Below, in pieces: positions 35,850-46,300 of a stretch of DNA of 64,000 bases. The DNA lies in the NCBI RefSeq assembly GCF_019634815.1, contig NZ_JAHCAP010000008.1, forward strand, positions 58,082 to 122,081. Reading direction: 5' to 3'. A program made the translations under genes and the position numbers. Source of the DNA: Dokdonella sp. (GTDB lineage: Bacteria > Pseudomonadota > Gammaproteobacteria > Xanthomonadales > Rhodanobacteraceae). The notes below the pieces were generated by a model that worked only from the letters and a program-made list of their open reading frames with translations, was not told the DNA's origin and did not search any database. The number at the start of each line of letters is the position of its first letter. Position 1 is the first letter of the stretch.

Positions 35850-36019
35850 GTTGAACGGCGTTCAGCGGCGTCCAATGACAGCCGGAACGGATTGTGAGTA
35901 CGACTGTGCGCAGGACGGAAGAATTCCGGAGGTTGTGGATGCGCACAGGTTGACCAACACAGGATAGACACGCCCTGCGCGCCAAGCGTCCATACTCGGG
36001 CATGGCGGGCACCCCGCCG
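35850..36019. other. Gene-free stretch after the tRNA operon
   Basis: No gene, integrase remnant or repeat of the tRNA-Asp end is visible. Base composition begins to shift toward lower GC here and stays lower through the next gene. Confidence 0.4.
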
Positions 36020-37954
36020 TCAGGGTTCAAAATTATCGGCAAAAATCTGATCCATCGTGAAGAGGCTGACAATGTTCTCTGCTGGCCTGCCGACGACCAA
36101 CTGCTGGCGTGTCGGGTCATAGCTGTACACCATCGAACCGCCACCATTGGCCACACCACCACGCACACTATTCCATGCCGCGACTTTCCCAACGAGCCGG
36201 TAGTGCCCACTCGCCAAAGTCATCGCCCCTGCATCGGCGAGGGCGCCATTGTCCCAACTGGGGATGTACACCACATAGTTGCCGTCACTCAAGCCGAAGG
36301 CCAAGCCGACGCCATCGCCTGAGCTACCACCGACCAATGAGTTTCTGGCCGTGACCAATCCCGGAAGCGCCTGGCCGCCACGAACCCAAGTGATTGCACC
36401 AACCTGAGCACCACCAGCGTCATGCCAGTTATTGCTCGCAACCACATAACTGCCTGCCGCCGTGCCCACGATCCCGTTACTTCCTATCCGGTCGTTGGCA
36501 GAAACACCTATCAGCGACTGACCTGGCGCCACTTGTCCGAACAAGCCGAGCGAACCGCTGGCCCAGGTTGCCGCGCCCGCAGCGGTCGCACCGCCGTTAT
36601 TCCAGCCGGGGCTTGCGACAGCGTAATTCCCGTCCGCCAGAGCGAACGCCCATCCAGACTTCGTGCCGGTAAAGGAATTCGCTGCTGTCACCTGTCCTGT
36701 ACAAATACCCCCGGCCGCACACCAGGTCGCAGCACCTTGCCCACCATTCCAACTCGGACTGCTTACAGCATAGTTGCCGCCAATCAGTGCATCCACCTTG
36801 TTGCAGACCCTGTCCCCGGACACTGTGCCCGTCAGCGAATTGCCCGTCGAAGCCACGCCCACCACACCGACGGTGCCACTCCCCCAAGTCGCGGCGCCCA
36901 TCGAATTCGACCAATACGGGGTGCACGCCACGTAATTTCCGTCCTGAAGTGCGATGACTGTGCCCACCTCTTCGCCAGGCGCGGCGCCATGGAGTGAGTT
37001 ACTGGTCGTCACGGCGCCTGCCGTTCCGACCAGACCATTGCCCCATGTGGCAGCCCCGACGCGGGCATCTGGCACACCATTGTTCCAATACCTGCTGGAT
37101 ACGACGTAATGACCGTTGCTCAATGCAACCGTTCCGGACACCCCAACTCGGTCACCGACTGTCGTCCCGTACAGTGAATTGGTGATGGAAACCGCAGTAC
37201 CTGTTGCCTCCGTTCCATCGACCCAAGTCACGGCGCCATAGCGAGCGTCGACCGACCCGTTGCTCCACATCGGGCTGTTGATCGTGTAGTTGCCATTTGA
37301 AAGCGCGGCGCCATCAAACCCCACGGAATCACCATTAGTCGTGCCATGCAATGAATTGGTTATGGACACCAGCGCCGCCGTCGGAGTGTTGCCATTGGCC
37401 CATGTCGCCGCACCCACACCGTTCCAGTATGGGCTCAAGACGACATAGTTCCCGTTGGTCAGCGCGAACGCCTTCAAGCCTACGTTGTCGTTGTTTGCTG
37501 AACCGATCAGTGAATTGCTTGCAGAGACAGGTCCGTTCATTCCGCTCGTGCCACTGATCCATGTTGCGGCACCAGCATCGGTGGCCGATGGACTGCTCCA
37601 ACTCGGACTCAAGACCACGAAATTCCCATCGCCGACCACGATGATGCCGCCGCTTCCAACGCTGTCATAGGTCATGGTTCCAGTCAGTGTGGAAATCAGG
37701 GTCCCCGCGGGAGAGTAGAGGTAGACCGCGCCTGCCTTCACCTGACCAGCAATCGTCGCTTGTGGATCCGTGACAACGAAGTTCCCGTTTGGCAGCGCTG
37801 TCACCGTAGTTCCGAATTTCATGCTGCCAGATGGGCCCGAAATGTCTGTTTGCGATGCCATGACCGCAGGTGATACGAAGCTGGCCGCAACAATCGCGAC
37901 CAAGGTCCGCACCATCCTTGAACGTCCCGCAGTCTCAAAAGAACTCATACTCAT
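36020..37954 (-). CDS. Large secreted repeat protein (DUF5650-like) with FADNF-type C-terminus
   Basis: The 644-residue product has a signal peptide (hydrophobic core VRTLVAIVAASF, cut near VMA/SQ). It then has about nine repeats of roughly 50-65 residues with the pattern GNYVVxSPxWxNG, GAATWxxG, NSLxGxxxGDxVG. This resembles the DUF5650 repeat; a beta-propeller or beta-solenoid is likely. The last residues are DQIFADNFEP, a tail shared in form with two other secreted proteins of the window. Two ATGs (37954 and 37948) are equally possible starts. The gene is visibly less GC-rich than its surroundings and lies beside a tRNA operon, which suggests acquisition by transfer. Function is unknown; adhesion or surface display is a guess. 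Confidence 0.8.
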   Translation of the reverse strand: MSMSSFETAGRSRMVRTLVAIVAASFVSPAVMASQTDISGPSGSMKFGTTVTALPNGNFVVTDPQATIAGQVKAGAVYLYSPAGTLISTLTGTMTYDSVGSGGIIVVGDGNFVVLSPSWSSPSATDAGAATWISGTSGMNGPVSASNSLIGSANNDNVGLKAFALTNGNYVVLSPYWNGVGAATWANGNTPTAALVSITNSLHGTTNGDSVGFDGAALSNGNYTINSPMWSNGSVDARYGAVTWVDGTEATGTAVSITNSLYGTTVGDRVGVSGTVALSNGHYVVSSRYWNNGVPDARVGAATWGNGLVGTAGAVTTSNSLHGAAPGEEVGTVIALQDGNYVACTPYWSNSMGAATWGSGTVGVVGVASTGNSLTGTVSGDRVCNKVDALIGGNYAVSSPSWNGGQGAATWCAAGGICTGQVTAANSFTGTKSGWAFALADGNYAVASPGWNNGGATAAGAATWASGSLGLFGQVAPGQSLIGVSANDRIGSNGIVGTAAGSYVVASNNWHDAGGAQVGAITWVRGGQALPGLVTARNSLVGGSSGDGVGLAFGLSDGNYVVYIPSWDNGALADAGAMTLASGHYRLVGKVAAWNSVRGGVANGGGSMVYSYDPTRQQLVVGRPAENIVSLFTMDQIFADNFEP

Positions 37955-38406
37955 TCCCCCCGCTCCGGTAGAACTATCCGAGTGATGCCGCTCTCGCGAC
38001 CCCATGGTTTCGACATGCGGACCTGCGCGAACCGCCTGCGTACGCCTCCATCGACGCGTGCCTGCCATGTCGATCTACTTGACCTAGATCTTGGCCGCGC
38101 TCCGCGCGAGAGATTGCCGAGTCAAGCACAATGCACAGCGAGTCCGTTACGGCTGTATGCAGGACCAGGGCCGTTCTCAAACGCTTCCTCGATGTGCAAT
38201 TTCCGCGCCAACAAGCCATGCAGGTCGCGCGAGCAACTCAACGCGAGCACACAAACAGGCGAAGCATGACGAACTACCAAGCATGGCAGTCCCTCACGCC
38301 ACGCGTACCAATGTGACACGGCTGGCATCTCCGAGCACCGCAGCTTCCTGCATCATTTGATCGTGCACGGAAGATCACTGGTTCGCACATTCAGATGGTT
38401 GTTGTC
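37955..38406. other. Gene-free stretch of about 450 bases
   Basis: Short open frames on both strands here have no ribosome site or recognisable content. It holds the promoter of the repeat-protein gene, which I cannot place with confidence, and the end of the low-GC segment. I see no transposase, integrase or direct repeat. Confidence 0.45.
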
Positions 38407-39720
38407 TCAGCGCGCATCGTCGGGCGCGCGATACACCACACCGTCCTTCATCACGAACACGGGCTTGCGCAGCGCGTCGATTGCAACGCTCGGATCGCCT
38501 TCGAAGGCGGCGAGATCGGCGCGCATGCCCGGCGCAATGCGGCCGATCCGATCCTGTTGGCGCAGGACTTTCGCGGCGATGTCGGTGGCTGCATGCAGCG
38601 CCTGCGCCGGGCTCATGCCGAGCTTGACCATCCACTCCAGTTCACGCCAGTTCTCGCCATGCTTGAACACGCCCACATCGCTGCCATTGGCGATCGTCAC
38701 GCCGAGCTTGAGCGCGGTACGGAATGCATGTTCGGACTCGCGCATGCGTGGCGTCGGCTCGCCGCCGGGCACGTACTTCTCGAAGTATTCACCGATCGCC
38801 GCGACTGCCGTGAGGGTCGGCACGTAAACCACGCCATGCTGCTTGAGCAGCTTCATGGTGGCCTCGGTCGCGGCATCGCCATGCTCGATCGTATCGATGC
38901 CGGCCTCGACCGCCATGCGCACGCCCGCGTCACTGCCCGCATGCGCCGAGACCGGTCGGCCGAGTTGGTGCGCAGCGTCGATGATTGTCTTCATTTCCAC
39001 GGCGTTGAACGTGGGCATGGTTTCTCCATTCGGGCCGACCCGATAGTCGGCGTAGAACTTGATCCAGTCCGCCCCGCGTGAGGCCTGTTCGCGCACCGCG
39101 CGCAGCGCTTCGTCCACGCCGGTGACCGGCTGCGCGCCCTGCGGCAGATCGAGGTCGGGCCGGAAGCCCTTCGGCCCCGGACCATAACTGGAACTGGCGA
39201 CGATCGCGCGCGTAGCGACGAACAGGCGCGGGCCGGGGATCAAGCCTTCATCGATCGCGCGCTTGATCGACACGTCGGCGTAGCCCGCACCTTCCGTGCC
39301 CAGATCGCGCAAGGTGGTGAAGCCGGCCATGAGCGTTGCCCTGGCGTGGTTCGCCGCGAGCACGGTGCGATAGTCCTGCGGCTCCTTGAGCACCTGATCG
39401 TTCCACGACACCTCGTTGTAGGGGTGCAGGAACAGGTGCGAATGCAGGTCGATCAGGCCCGGCGTGAGCGTGGCGCCCGGCAGGGCAATGCGGCGCGCGC
39501 CGGCTGGGATCTCGAGCGACGCCTCGGCGCCCACCGCGGCGATCACGCCATCATGCACGAGCACGGCGAGTCCGGATCGGGCGACATCATCCTGCCCGCT
39601 CCAGACCTTGTCAGGCACCAGCAGCAGATCGCCAGCCGGCGCAGGCATGGCGCTGGCGAGCGATGGCCGGTTCAGGATGCACAACGCGACGAGAACACCC
39701 ACCAAGACAGATGGACGCAT
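38407..39720 (-). CDS. Secreted amidohydrolase-family protein
   Basis: The 437-residue protein has a signal peptide and an amidohydrolase fold of the imidazolonepropionase/prolidase-like type. Metal ligands are visible: DLHSHLF near residue 90, the metal-bridging Lys region [24 protein letters not shown] and the late Asp in [10 protein letters not shown]. Family members of this exported kind hydrolyse dipeptides or cyclic amides, but substrate cannot be assigned. ATG 39720 has GAAGGGGG upstream and starts the signal peptide; the frame extends further upstream without meaning. Confidence 0.9.
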   Translation of the reverse strand: MRPSVLVGVLVALCILNRPSLASAMPAPAGDLLLVPDKVWSGQDDVARSGLAVLVHDGVIAAVGAEASLEIPAGARRIALPGATLTPGLIDLHSHLFLHPYNEVSWNDQVLKEPQDYRTVLAANHARATLMAGFTTLRDLGTEGAGYADVSIKRAIDEGLIPGPRLFVATRAIVASSSYGPGPKGFRPDLDLPQGAQPVTGVDEALRAVREQASRGADWIKFYADYRVGPNGETMPTFNAVEMKTIIDAAHQLGRPVSAHAGSDAGVRMAVEAGIDTIEHGDAATEATMKLLKQHGVVYVPTLTAVAAIGEYFEKYVPGGEPTPRMRESEHAFRTALKLGVTIANGSDVGVFKHGENWRELEWMVKLGMSPAQALHAATDIAAKVLRQQDRIGRIAPGMRADLAAFEGDPSVAIDALRKPVFVMKDGVVYRAPDDAR

Positions 39721-39834
39721 GAGACCCCCTTCGACAGGCAGCGATCGCGGCTTTGGATTGTGCGCACGCAAACAAGGTTGCGGCAAGCTCGAAGCCCGCG
39801 TGATGCCTCGGGACGCCACGCGCCGCACAAAAAA

Positions 39835-39857
39835 AGCCGCAGCGCGAGGCTGCGGCT
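39835..39857 (-). terminator. Rho-independent terminator of the second cold-shock gene
   Basis: On the minus strand, AGCCGCAGC and GCTGCGGCT form a 9-base stem around a five-base loop, followed by seven T. Confidence 0.92.
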
Positions 39858-39881
39858 CCGGTGTCTTTCAGGAAGAAAAGT

Positions 39882-40091
39882 TCAGGCGGGTGAAACTTCT
39901 TCGGCTTGCAGCCCCTTCTGGCCCTGCACGACGCGGAACGTCACCTTCTGGCCTTCCTGCAGGGTCTTGAAGCCCGAACCGGTGATCGCGCGGAAATGCA
40001 CGAACACGTCCGGCCCATTCTCGCGGCTGATGAAGCCGAAGCCCTTGCTCTCATTGAACCATTTGACGGTACCCGATTCACGATCCGACAT
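39882..40091 (-). CDS. Cold-shock domain protein, copy 2
   Basis: The 69-residue single cold-shock domain has RNP1 KGFGFI and RNP2 VFVHF and is highly similar to the protein at 20538-20747, with the same length, the same SGTVKWFN start and a similar [11 protein letters not shown] end. It likely binds structured mRNA at low temperature or during growth shifts. The leader upstream carries the same 18-base element as copy 1, so the two genes probably share post-transcriptional control. A strong terminator follows. Confidence 0.95.
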   Translation of the reverse strand: MSDRESGTVKWFNESKGFGFISRENGPDVFVHFRAITGSGFKTLQEGQKVTFRVVQGQKGLQAEEVSPA

Positions 40092-40242
40092 GTAACTCTC
40101 CGTTGCAACGCTGGGGAAAAATCCCATTCCTTGCGGAATGGCGAGCACTGGGTATGCCGGTGAAACGATGAAGCGGATCATCCGTCGCGCACGGAAACAT
40201 CCCGCGCACGCAAAACCGTGCAGACACAGCGGCGCAAGTCTA
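40092..40242 (-). promoter_or_regulatory. Cold-shock leader with conserved element, copy 2
   Basis: GAAACGATGAAGCGGATC (plus-strand reading) at 40162-40179 is identical to copy 1. The block CGAGCACTGGGTATGCCGG at 40142-40160 matches its counterpart with two insertions, and the hairpin CATTCC-TTGC-GGAATG at 40125-40140 corresponds in place to the copy 1 hairpin. A TAGACT on the minus strand at 40242-40237 is a weak -10 candidate. Confidence 0.6.
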
Positions 40243-40313
40243 CTCGACTCGCGCGGTCTTGCCAGCCTCGCGCGCATGCTGCGGTGCGCAACAACGCAGG
40301 CCGCCTGTGAGGC

Positions 40314-41486
40314 TCAATAGGAGCGCACTTCTTGCGGCGGGCTGCGCATGAAACCCTGCCACGCTTGCGCGAGCGAGCGCAGTCCGCCGGGGTAGTGCTG
40401 CTCGAACCAGCGCTCCGGCGCCACCGCCGTGCACGGCGCCGCGGCCTGTTGGTGCAGCAATCCGCCCAGCGCGTCGCGCCCCTCGCTGCTGCCCATGAGC
40501 ATCGCCACCAGTGCGAACGCTCGTCGATAGCGCATTTCGCGTGCGGCCATCGTGCTGCCGTCGAGATAGAAGGCTTCACCTTCCGGCGCCAGCAGATCCA
40601 CCAGCGCTTCGGTGCCATCGCCGTCCGGTGCTGCCGCGAGCAGCGCCGTCCGTTCACTGCCGATGTCGACCTGCCCACCCATGCCGGCACTGCGATAGCG
40701 GCCAAAGTATTCAGCCAGCCCCTCGTTGATCGACACCGCGAGGTTGCCGACCGCCTCGTGCACGAGCGCATGCACGATCTCGTGGCGCAGCACGGCGAAG
40801 TTGCCTTCTCCCTCGTCCTGCATGCGCACATGAATCGTGCGCGTCGCGGTCGAATAGGCGCCTGCCGACTGCGCCAGCGCAGGCGCGCCGATCAGGCGCG
40901 CGTACTCCTGCGCGGAGCGCACGAAAACAATCCGCAAACTCAAACCTTGGGGAATCGACACCGCAAGCGTGTCATGCAGGACGCGCTCGACCGCCAGCGC
41001 ATCCGCCACCGCTCGCTGCTGCAACTGGTCGGGCAGATTCACGTCGTGGCCACTTGCCTCGATCACGACGCGCGGCACCGCAGCGAGCGTGACCGTGCGC
41101 ACATCGCGCGCGCCGGTCGGTGGTTTGCGATCGGAGTAGTGGATGATGCCCTGGGCGTCGGTCCAGCGTTGCACCGCAAGCTTCGAACCCTCGCCAGCAG
41201 CCGACTTCGCCAGACACGCCGCCGAAGTCACCTGGCGCGCGCCGTCGAGCAGCGAATCGATCATCGCACCGGAAACCTGTGCAAGATTCTCCGGCAAACT
41301 CGGCATCGCCTCTGCGGCAGGTTCGCGAATGGGAGCCGGTGCGATGGAGCCGGGCTCGACAACGGCGGCCTCCGATGCCATGAGCGCGGCAGCCGGCGTC
41401 GGCTCCTTGCCGCAGCCCGCTAGCGCGCCGACAAGGACAGCAGCGATCAGCATGACGTGCACACACCGCGGATTTCCCGATTGCAT
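40314..41486 (-). CDS. Lipoprotein with DUF4124-like domain and HExxH metallopeptidase domain
   Basis: The 390-residue protein has a lipobox (GALAGC), a Pro/Ala linker, a short DUF4124-like segment (VQRWTDAQGIIHYSDRKPP) near residue 110, and a C-terminal gluzincin-like domain with the zinc motif RHEIVHALVHEA followed by the third-ligand Glu in INEGLAEYFGRY. This combination suggests a membrane-anchored peptidase of the MA clan; substrate and partners are unknown. ATG 41486 gives the signal peptide directly; the frame extends ten codons further upstream. Confidence 0.8.
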   Translation of the reverse strand: MQSGNPRCVHVMLIAAVLVGALAGCGKEPTPAAALMASEAAVVEPGSIAPAPIREPAAEAMPSLPENLAQVSGAMIDSLLDGARQVTSAACLAKSAAGEGSKLAVQRWTDAQGIIHYSDRKPPTGARDVRTVTLAAVPRVVIEASGHDVNLPDQLQQRAVADALAVERVLHDTLAVSIPQGLSLRIVFVRSAQEYARLIGAPALAQSAGAYSTATRTIHVRMQDEGEGNFAVLRHEIVHALVHEAVGNLAVSINEGLAEYFGRYRSAGMGGQVDIGSERTALLAAAPDGDGTEALVDLLAPEGEAFYLDGSTMAAREMRYRRAFALVAMLMGSSEGRDALGGLLHQQAAAPCTAVAPERWFEQHYPGGLRSLAQAWQGFMRSPPQEVRSY

Positions 41487-41603
41487 CTCGCCCCCACGCC
41501 ATGAAAAGTTCAACACCCGCCATGCGACGGTTCGCCGACGTTAACCGCTCGCGGCTCAAGATCCAATCGGCGCCGCCCCGGCGTCGATGCACAGGTTTCG
41601 AAC

Positions 41604-41909
41604 ATGTACCGTCAACTCGCAGGCCTCGCCGCGATCCTGCTCGCCGGCAACGCCCAGGCCCAGACCATCAGCAGCGCGCGCTACCAGACTGCGCAGGGCG
41701 AATTGATCGTGACCACGCGGGAGGCGCCGTTGAATCACTTCGGCCCGGCCCCGCCATTCGCGCAACTGGATGTCGCTCTGCGTGGCTATCTCACCCCCGC
41801 CGACGCCATTGCCTATCCACCGCTCGCCAATGACTTCATCTTTGCCGACAGCAATCGCGACGGCCGTATATCAACACGTGAATACCAACGCTGGTCGCAC
41901 GGGCAGTGA
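41604..41909 (+). CDS. Small secreted EF-hand protein
   Basis: The 101-residue product has a signal peptide (cut near NAQA/QT) and one C-terminal EF-hand loop, DSNRDGRISTREY, with the expected acidic and Glu positions for calcium. The middle part (LTPADAIAYPPLANDFIFADSN) lacks a second clear loop. I do not recognise a named family. It is divergent from the metallopeptidase lipoprotein. Confidence 0.75.
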   Translation: MYRQLAGLAAILLAGNAQAQTISSARYQTAQGELIVTTREAPLNHFGPAPPFAQLDVALRGYLTPADAIAYPPLANDFIFADSNRDGRISTREYQRWSHGQ

Positions 41910-41914
41910 CACGA

Positions 41915-41935
41915 CGGGGCCCACGAAGGGCCCCG
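41915..41935. terminator. Convergent GC-rich hairpin
   Basis: CGGGGCCC and GGGCCCCG form an 8-base stem around ACGAA between two converging genes. There is no T-run. Confidence 0.5.
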
Positions 41936-41972
41936 CTTGCCTGGGTGACGTCGCCGTGTCCGGCTGTGCACC

Positions 41973-42290
41973 TCACCGACGCACCCAGCCGCCGCCGCGC
42001 AAACGCCAGCCGTGGCCCCAATGCACCCAGTGCGCCCCGACGTAGTGATAACCGGGCCGCGCCGGCAGCCAGCGCCCACCCACCCAGACGTGACGACTGC
42101 CACTCCAGCGCCAATAGCCCGGCGCCCACACGTAACCGGCGCGGATGCCCACGCGTTCGACGCGCACCGGCGGCGGCGCAAAACCAATGGAAACACCGAC
42201 CCAGGTGCGCGCCTGCACCGGAACGGCAGTGCACACGCCGAGCATGAGGGCGGCCGCGAACATCGAACCTGAGAGCTTGCGGGACAGCAT
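41973..42290 (-). CDS. Secreted YXWXGXW-repeat protein
   Basis: The 105-residue product has a signal peptide (cut near VQA/RT) and several short Trp/Tyr/Gly repeats: GYVWAPGYWRWSGSRHVWVGGRW and YHYVGAHWVHWGHGWRLRGGGWV. These fit the YXWXGXW or BcpO-related WxxGxW family of exported proteins, found widely in proteobacteria without known role. GAGGAG before ATG 42290 decides the start; the longer frame upstream is not signal-like. Confidence 0.82.
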   Translation of the reverse strand: MLSRKLSGSMFAAALMLGVCTAVPVQARTWVGVSIGFAPPPVRVERVGIRAGYVWAPGYWRWSGSRHVWVGGRWLPARPGYHYVGAHWVHWGHGWRLRGGGWVRR

Positions 42291-42465
42291 TGCGATCTCC
42301 TCGTGAAACCGGATCGGGCGATCCGACATCGGCTTCAACGAGATTGGACACCATGCGTTGACCCACGCAATCCCATGGTTCAGCGTGCGGCAAGATCCGC
42401 AGCTGCGCTGCCGACATGGCGAATCGACCTCGCCGTGCAAACCGCGAAAGCAGCCATGCAGTGGG

Positions 42466-43230
42466 CTACAGCTCGAACTGCTCGTTGAGGATGCGCTCTT
42501 CGAGGTTGTGCTCGGGATCGAACAGCAGGGTCATCGTCCGTTCGCGCGACTCGCGGATGCGGACCTCGACGACATCGCGCACTTCGTGCGAATCGGCGGT
42601 CGCGCTCACCGGGCGCTTGTAGTGATCGAGGATCTCGAAGCGCACCTCGGTCACCGCCGGCAGGATCGCGCCGCGCCAACGCCGCGGCCGGAACGGACTG
42701 ATCGGCGTGAGCGCCAGCAACTGCGAACCCAGCGGCAGGATCGGGCCGTGCGCGGACAGGTTGTAGGCCGTCGATCCCGCAGTGGTTGATACCAGCACGC
42801 CATCGCAGACCAGCTCCTCGATCTTGACCACACCATTGAGCGCAACGCGCACATGCGCCGCCTGCTTGGTCTGGCGCAGCAACGAGACTTCGTTGAAGGC
42901 CAGCGCCACCGCATCGCCTCCGGCTTCGGTGGTCGCCCGCATCTCCAGCGGCCGCAGCAAGGTCGGCTGGGCCTGGGCGATGCGCTCGGGCAATCCGTCG
43001 ACCGCATGTTGATTCATGAGAAAGCCGACCGTGCCGAGCTTCATGCCGTACACCGGCACGCCACGCGCCATGTGCCGGTGCAGACTGCGCAGCATGAAAC
43101 CGTCCCCACCGAGCGCAACGATCACTTCGGCCGTCTCGAGCGACGCGTCGCCATAACGCGCGACGAGTTCGACGCGCGCGGCGGCGGCCTCTTCGGTCTG
43201 TGCGGCAACGAAGGCGATACGCTGGGACAT
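42466..43230 (-). CDS. nadK: NAD kinase
   Basis: The 254-residue enzyme makes NADP from NAD and ATP. The catalytic GGDG lies at residues 41-44, and the second signature, [20 protein letters not shown], is intact. It is shorter than the 292-residue E. coli enzyme but equal to other Lysobacterales-type forms. It lies downstream of the NAD-dependent glutamate dehydrogenase gene on the same strand, though a hairpin separates them, so co-transcription is uncertain. Confidence 0.95.
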   Translation of the reverse strand: MSQRIAFVAAQTEEAAAARVELVARYGDASLETAEVIVALGGDGFMLRSLHRHMARGVPVYGMKLGTVGFLMNQHAVDGLPERIAQAQPTLLRPLEMRATTEAGGDAVALAFNEVSLLRQTKQAAHVRVALNGVVKIEELVCDGVLVSTTAGSTAYNLSAHGPILPLGSQLLALTPISPFRPRRWRGAILPAVTEVRFEILDHYKRPVSATADSHEVRDVVEVRIRESRERTMTLLFDPEHNLEERILNEQFEL

Positions 43231-43273
43231 CAGGGCATGCCCTTGGGACGGGTGCCGAAGCTTCGCATCTTGG

Positions 43274-43297
43274 CGGGCCCGGCGAAAGCCGGGCCCG
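43274..43297. terminator. GC-rich hairpin with GAAA tetraloop
   Basis: CGGGCCCGGC and GCCGGGCCCG form a perfect 10-base stem closed by GAAA between the glutamate dehydrogenase and NAD kinase genes. Without a T-run it may terminate weakly, stabilise the 3' end or be a repeat element. Confidence 0.45.
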
Positions 43298-43347
43298 TAT
43301 TCGCACGCTTCACGGCAACGCCGGCCAGCGTTGCCTTGCCGCCGGAC

Positions 43348-46300
43348 TCAGCTCTTGGCGCCAGCCTGAACCAGCTGGGCAATGCGGCGCAGCGCCACCG
43401 ATGCGATTGGATAGTCGACCGGTTGGGTGCTGATCTCCTCGAGCATGCCGAGCGTGAACTTGAGCGCCGGATCGTCCCGCTCCATCCAGCGCGCCACTGG
43501 ATGCGGCTCCTTCGCCGGCGCCGCGGCGAGGATCTGCCGCATCAAGGCGCAATGCTGGGATGACAGTTCGTCGCGCAATGCCCCGCGTGCCTGCGCATGC
43601 CAACGACTCTCCACCGGCAGCGCTTCGATCTGGCGGCGCAGGCCATTGATATCGAGCGCGTGCGCGAGTTCGAAGTAGACCGCGGCGACACGATCGGGTG
43701 CCTGTCCGCTGTCGATCGCGACTTCGATGATGTCGAACGCGGCATCGAGCTCGGCGATCTGTGCGAGCGATTGCGCGAGTTGCTCGGGCACGCCCAGACC
43801 TTGCCATTTCTCGACATCGACATCGTAGTCGGCACGACTGTTGGCCGTGAGGACGCGCGGAAACGCCGCGCGCAGAGCGTTCACGCCGGGGCCGTAGCGA
43901 CCGACCAGCTCGGCGATGTCGAGCACGCTGCCGCGATGATTGAGCAGCCAACGCGTCAGATTGCGTTGCAGATTCCAGATCTTGAGCAGCGCATCGATCT
44001 GCACGCCTTCGGCCACTTCGCCGTCGAGCGCCTCGATTCCTGCCCATAGCTCACGCGAGCCGACGATTTCGCGCACTGCGCTGTAGGCCTTGGCGATCGC
44101 CGCCGGCCCCTGCCCGGTATCTTCCTGCATGCGCAACATGAACGTTGCATCCATGCGGTTGACCAGCGAGTTGGTGACCGCGGTGGCAATGATCTCGCGC
44201 TTGAGTCGATGCCGCTGCATGTGCTCGGCATAGGGTTGTTGCAGGGGCTCCGGAAAATAGCGCACGAGTTCCTTGGACAGGAAAGGATCTTCGGGCACGT
44301 CCGAATGCAGCAACTGCTCGAACAGCTTGAGCTTGGAATAGGACAAGAGCACGGCCAGTTCAGGACGCGTCATGCCCTGATGACGGGCCTTGCGCTCGGC
44401 CAGCTCGGCTTCGCTGGGCAGGAACTCGATCTGGCGGTCGAGCATGCCCTCGGCTTCGAGCGTGCGAATGAAGTGTGCGTTCGAACCAATGCGCTGCGCC
44501 GACATGTGCTCCATCAGCGTGATCGCCTGATTCTGCCGATAGTTGTCGTTGAGCACGAGGCGTGCGACTTCGTCGGTCATTTCGGCGAGCAGCGAGTTGC
44601 GCCGTTCGATCGTCAGCTCTCCGCGCTGCACGGCGTCGTTGAGCAGGATCTTGATGTTGACCTCATGGTCCGAGGTATCCACCCCGGCCGAGTTGTCGAT
44701 GAAGTCGGTATTGAGCAGCACGCCCTTGCGCGCGGCCTCGATGCGCCCCTTCTGCGTGCAGCCGAGATTGCCGCCCTCGCCCACCACCTTGCAACGCAGC
44801 TCGCCGCCATTGACGCGCAGCGCGTTGTTGGCACGATCTCCGACATCGGCGTTGGTCTCGCTCTCGGCCTTGACGTAGGTGCCGATGCCGCCATTCCACA
44901 GCAGATCGACCGGCGCCTTGAGCACCGCGCTGACCAGCGCGGTCGGTGTCAGCGGCTCGTCGCTGCTGATGCCCAGTGCCGCACGCGCCTCGGGCGAGAG
45001 GGTGACCGTCTTTGCGCTGCGCGGGAAAATGCCGCCGCCCCTGGAAATCAGCTTGGCGTCATAGTCTTCCCACGAAGACCGCGGCAGCATGAACATGCGC
45101 TCGCGCTCGGCGAAGGAAGTGGCTGCATCCGGGTTCGGGTCGATGAAGATGTGGCGATGGTCGAATGCCGCGATCAAGCGGATGTGACGCGACAACAACA
45201 TGCCGTTGCCGAACACGTCACCGGACATGTCGCCAATGCCGACGCACGTGAAGTCCTCGCTCTGGCAATCGTGACCCAAGGCGCGGAAATGGCGCTTGAC
45301 TGATTCCCATCCGCCGCGCGCCGTGATGCCCATGCCCTTGTGGTCGTAGCCGACCGAACCGCCCGATGCGAAGGCATCGCCGAGCCAGAAGCCATGCTCG
45401 GCACTGATGCCGTTGGCGATGTCGGAGAATTTCGCCGTGCCCTTGTCGGCAGCCACGACCAGATACGGATCGTCGGCGTCGTGACGCACCACGTCGCGCG
45501 GCGGCACGATCTTGCCGTCGACGATGTTGTCGGTGACATCGAGCAGGCCGTTGATGAACATCTTGTAGCAGGCGATGCCCTCGGCCAACAGCGCGTCGCG
45601 CTCGGCCGGCGGTCGCTTGACGAAGAAGCCGCCCTTGGAACCGACCGGCACGATGACGGTGTTTTTGACCATCTGCGCCTTGACCAGACCGAGCACCTCG
45701 GTACGGAAATCCTCGCGGCGGTCAGACCAGCGCAGGCCACCGCGCGCGACCGCGCCAAAACGCAGATGGATGCCTTCCACGCGCGCACCGTAGACGAAAA
45801 TTTCGCGATACGGCCGCGGCTTTGGCAGGTCCGGCACCTTGGACGAATCGAACTTGAAGGCGATGTATGCGTGCGGTTTGCCGTCTCGTGCGTTCTGGAA
45901 ATAGTTGGTGCGCAGGGTCGCGCCGATCACGCCCAGATAGGCGCGCAAGATGCGGTCTTCGTCGAGGCTGGCGACATGCTCGAACAACGCCTTGATCGCA
46001 CTCACCACCGCCGTGATCTGGCCAATCCGCGGCTGCGCCCGGGCGGCGGTCAGCGTGTCGAGGTAGTCGCCCGGCAACTTTGCCAGTACCTCGGCGGGCA
46101 ACAACGCACGCAATTGGGCCACCAATTCATCCGCCCCGGCGACCGCACCTGCCTCGCGCGCAGGATCAAACCCTGCCTCGAACAGTTCGACCAGCAAGCG
46201 TGACAGCGCCGGATAGCGATTGAGTGTTTCTTCCATGTAGCTCTGCGAGAACGGCACGCCGGTCTGCAGCAGGTACTTGCAGTAGCCTCGCAACATCGCC

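Noticed and set aside
35781..36019. Integrated element with an integrase remnant beside tRNA-Asp
   Set aside because: No integrase-like sequence and no copy of the tRNA 3' end was found downstream; only the base composition hints at transfer.
36020..37954. Possible tandem DNA repeat array
   Set aside because: The repetition is at protein level with diverged DNA, within one continuous coding frame.
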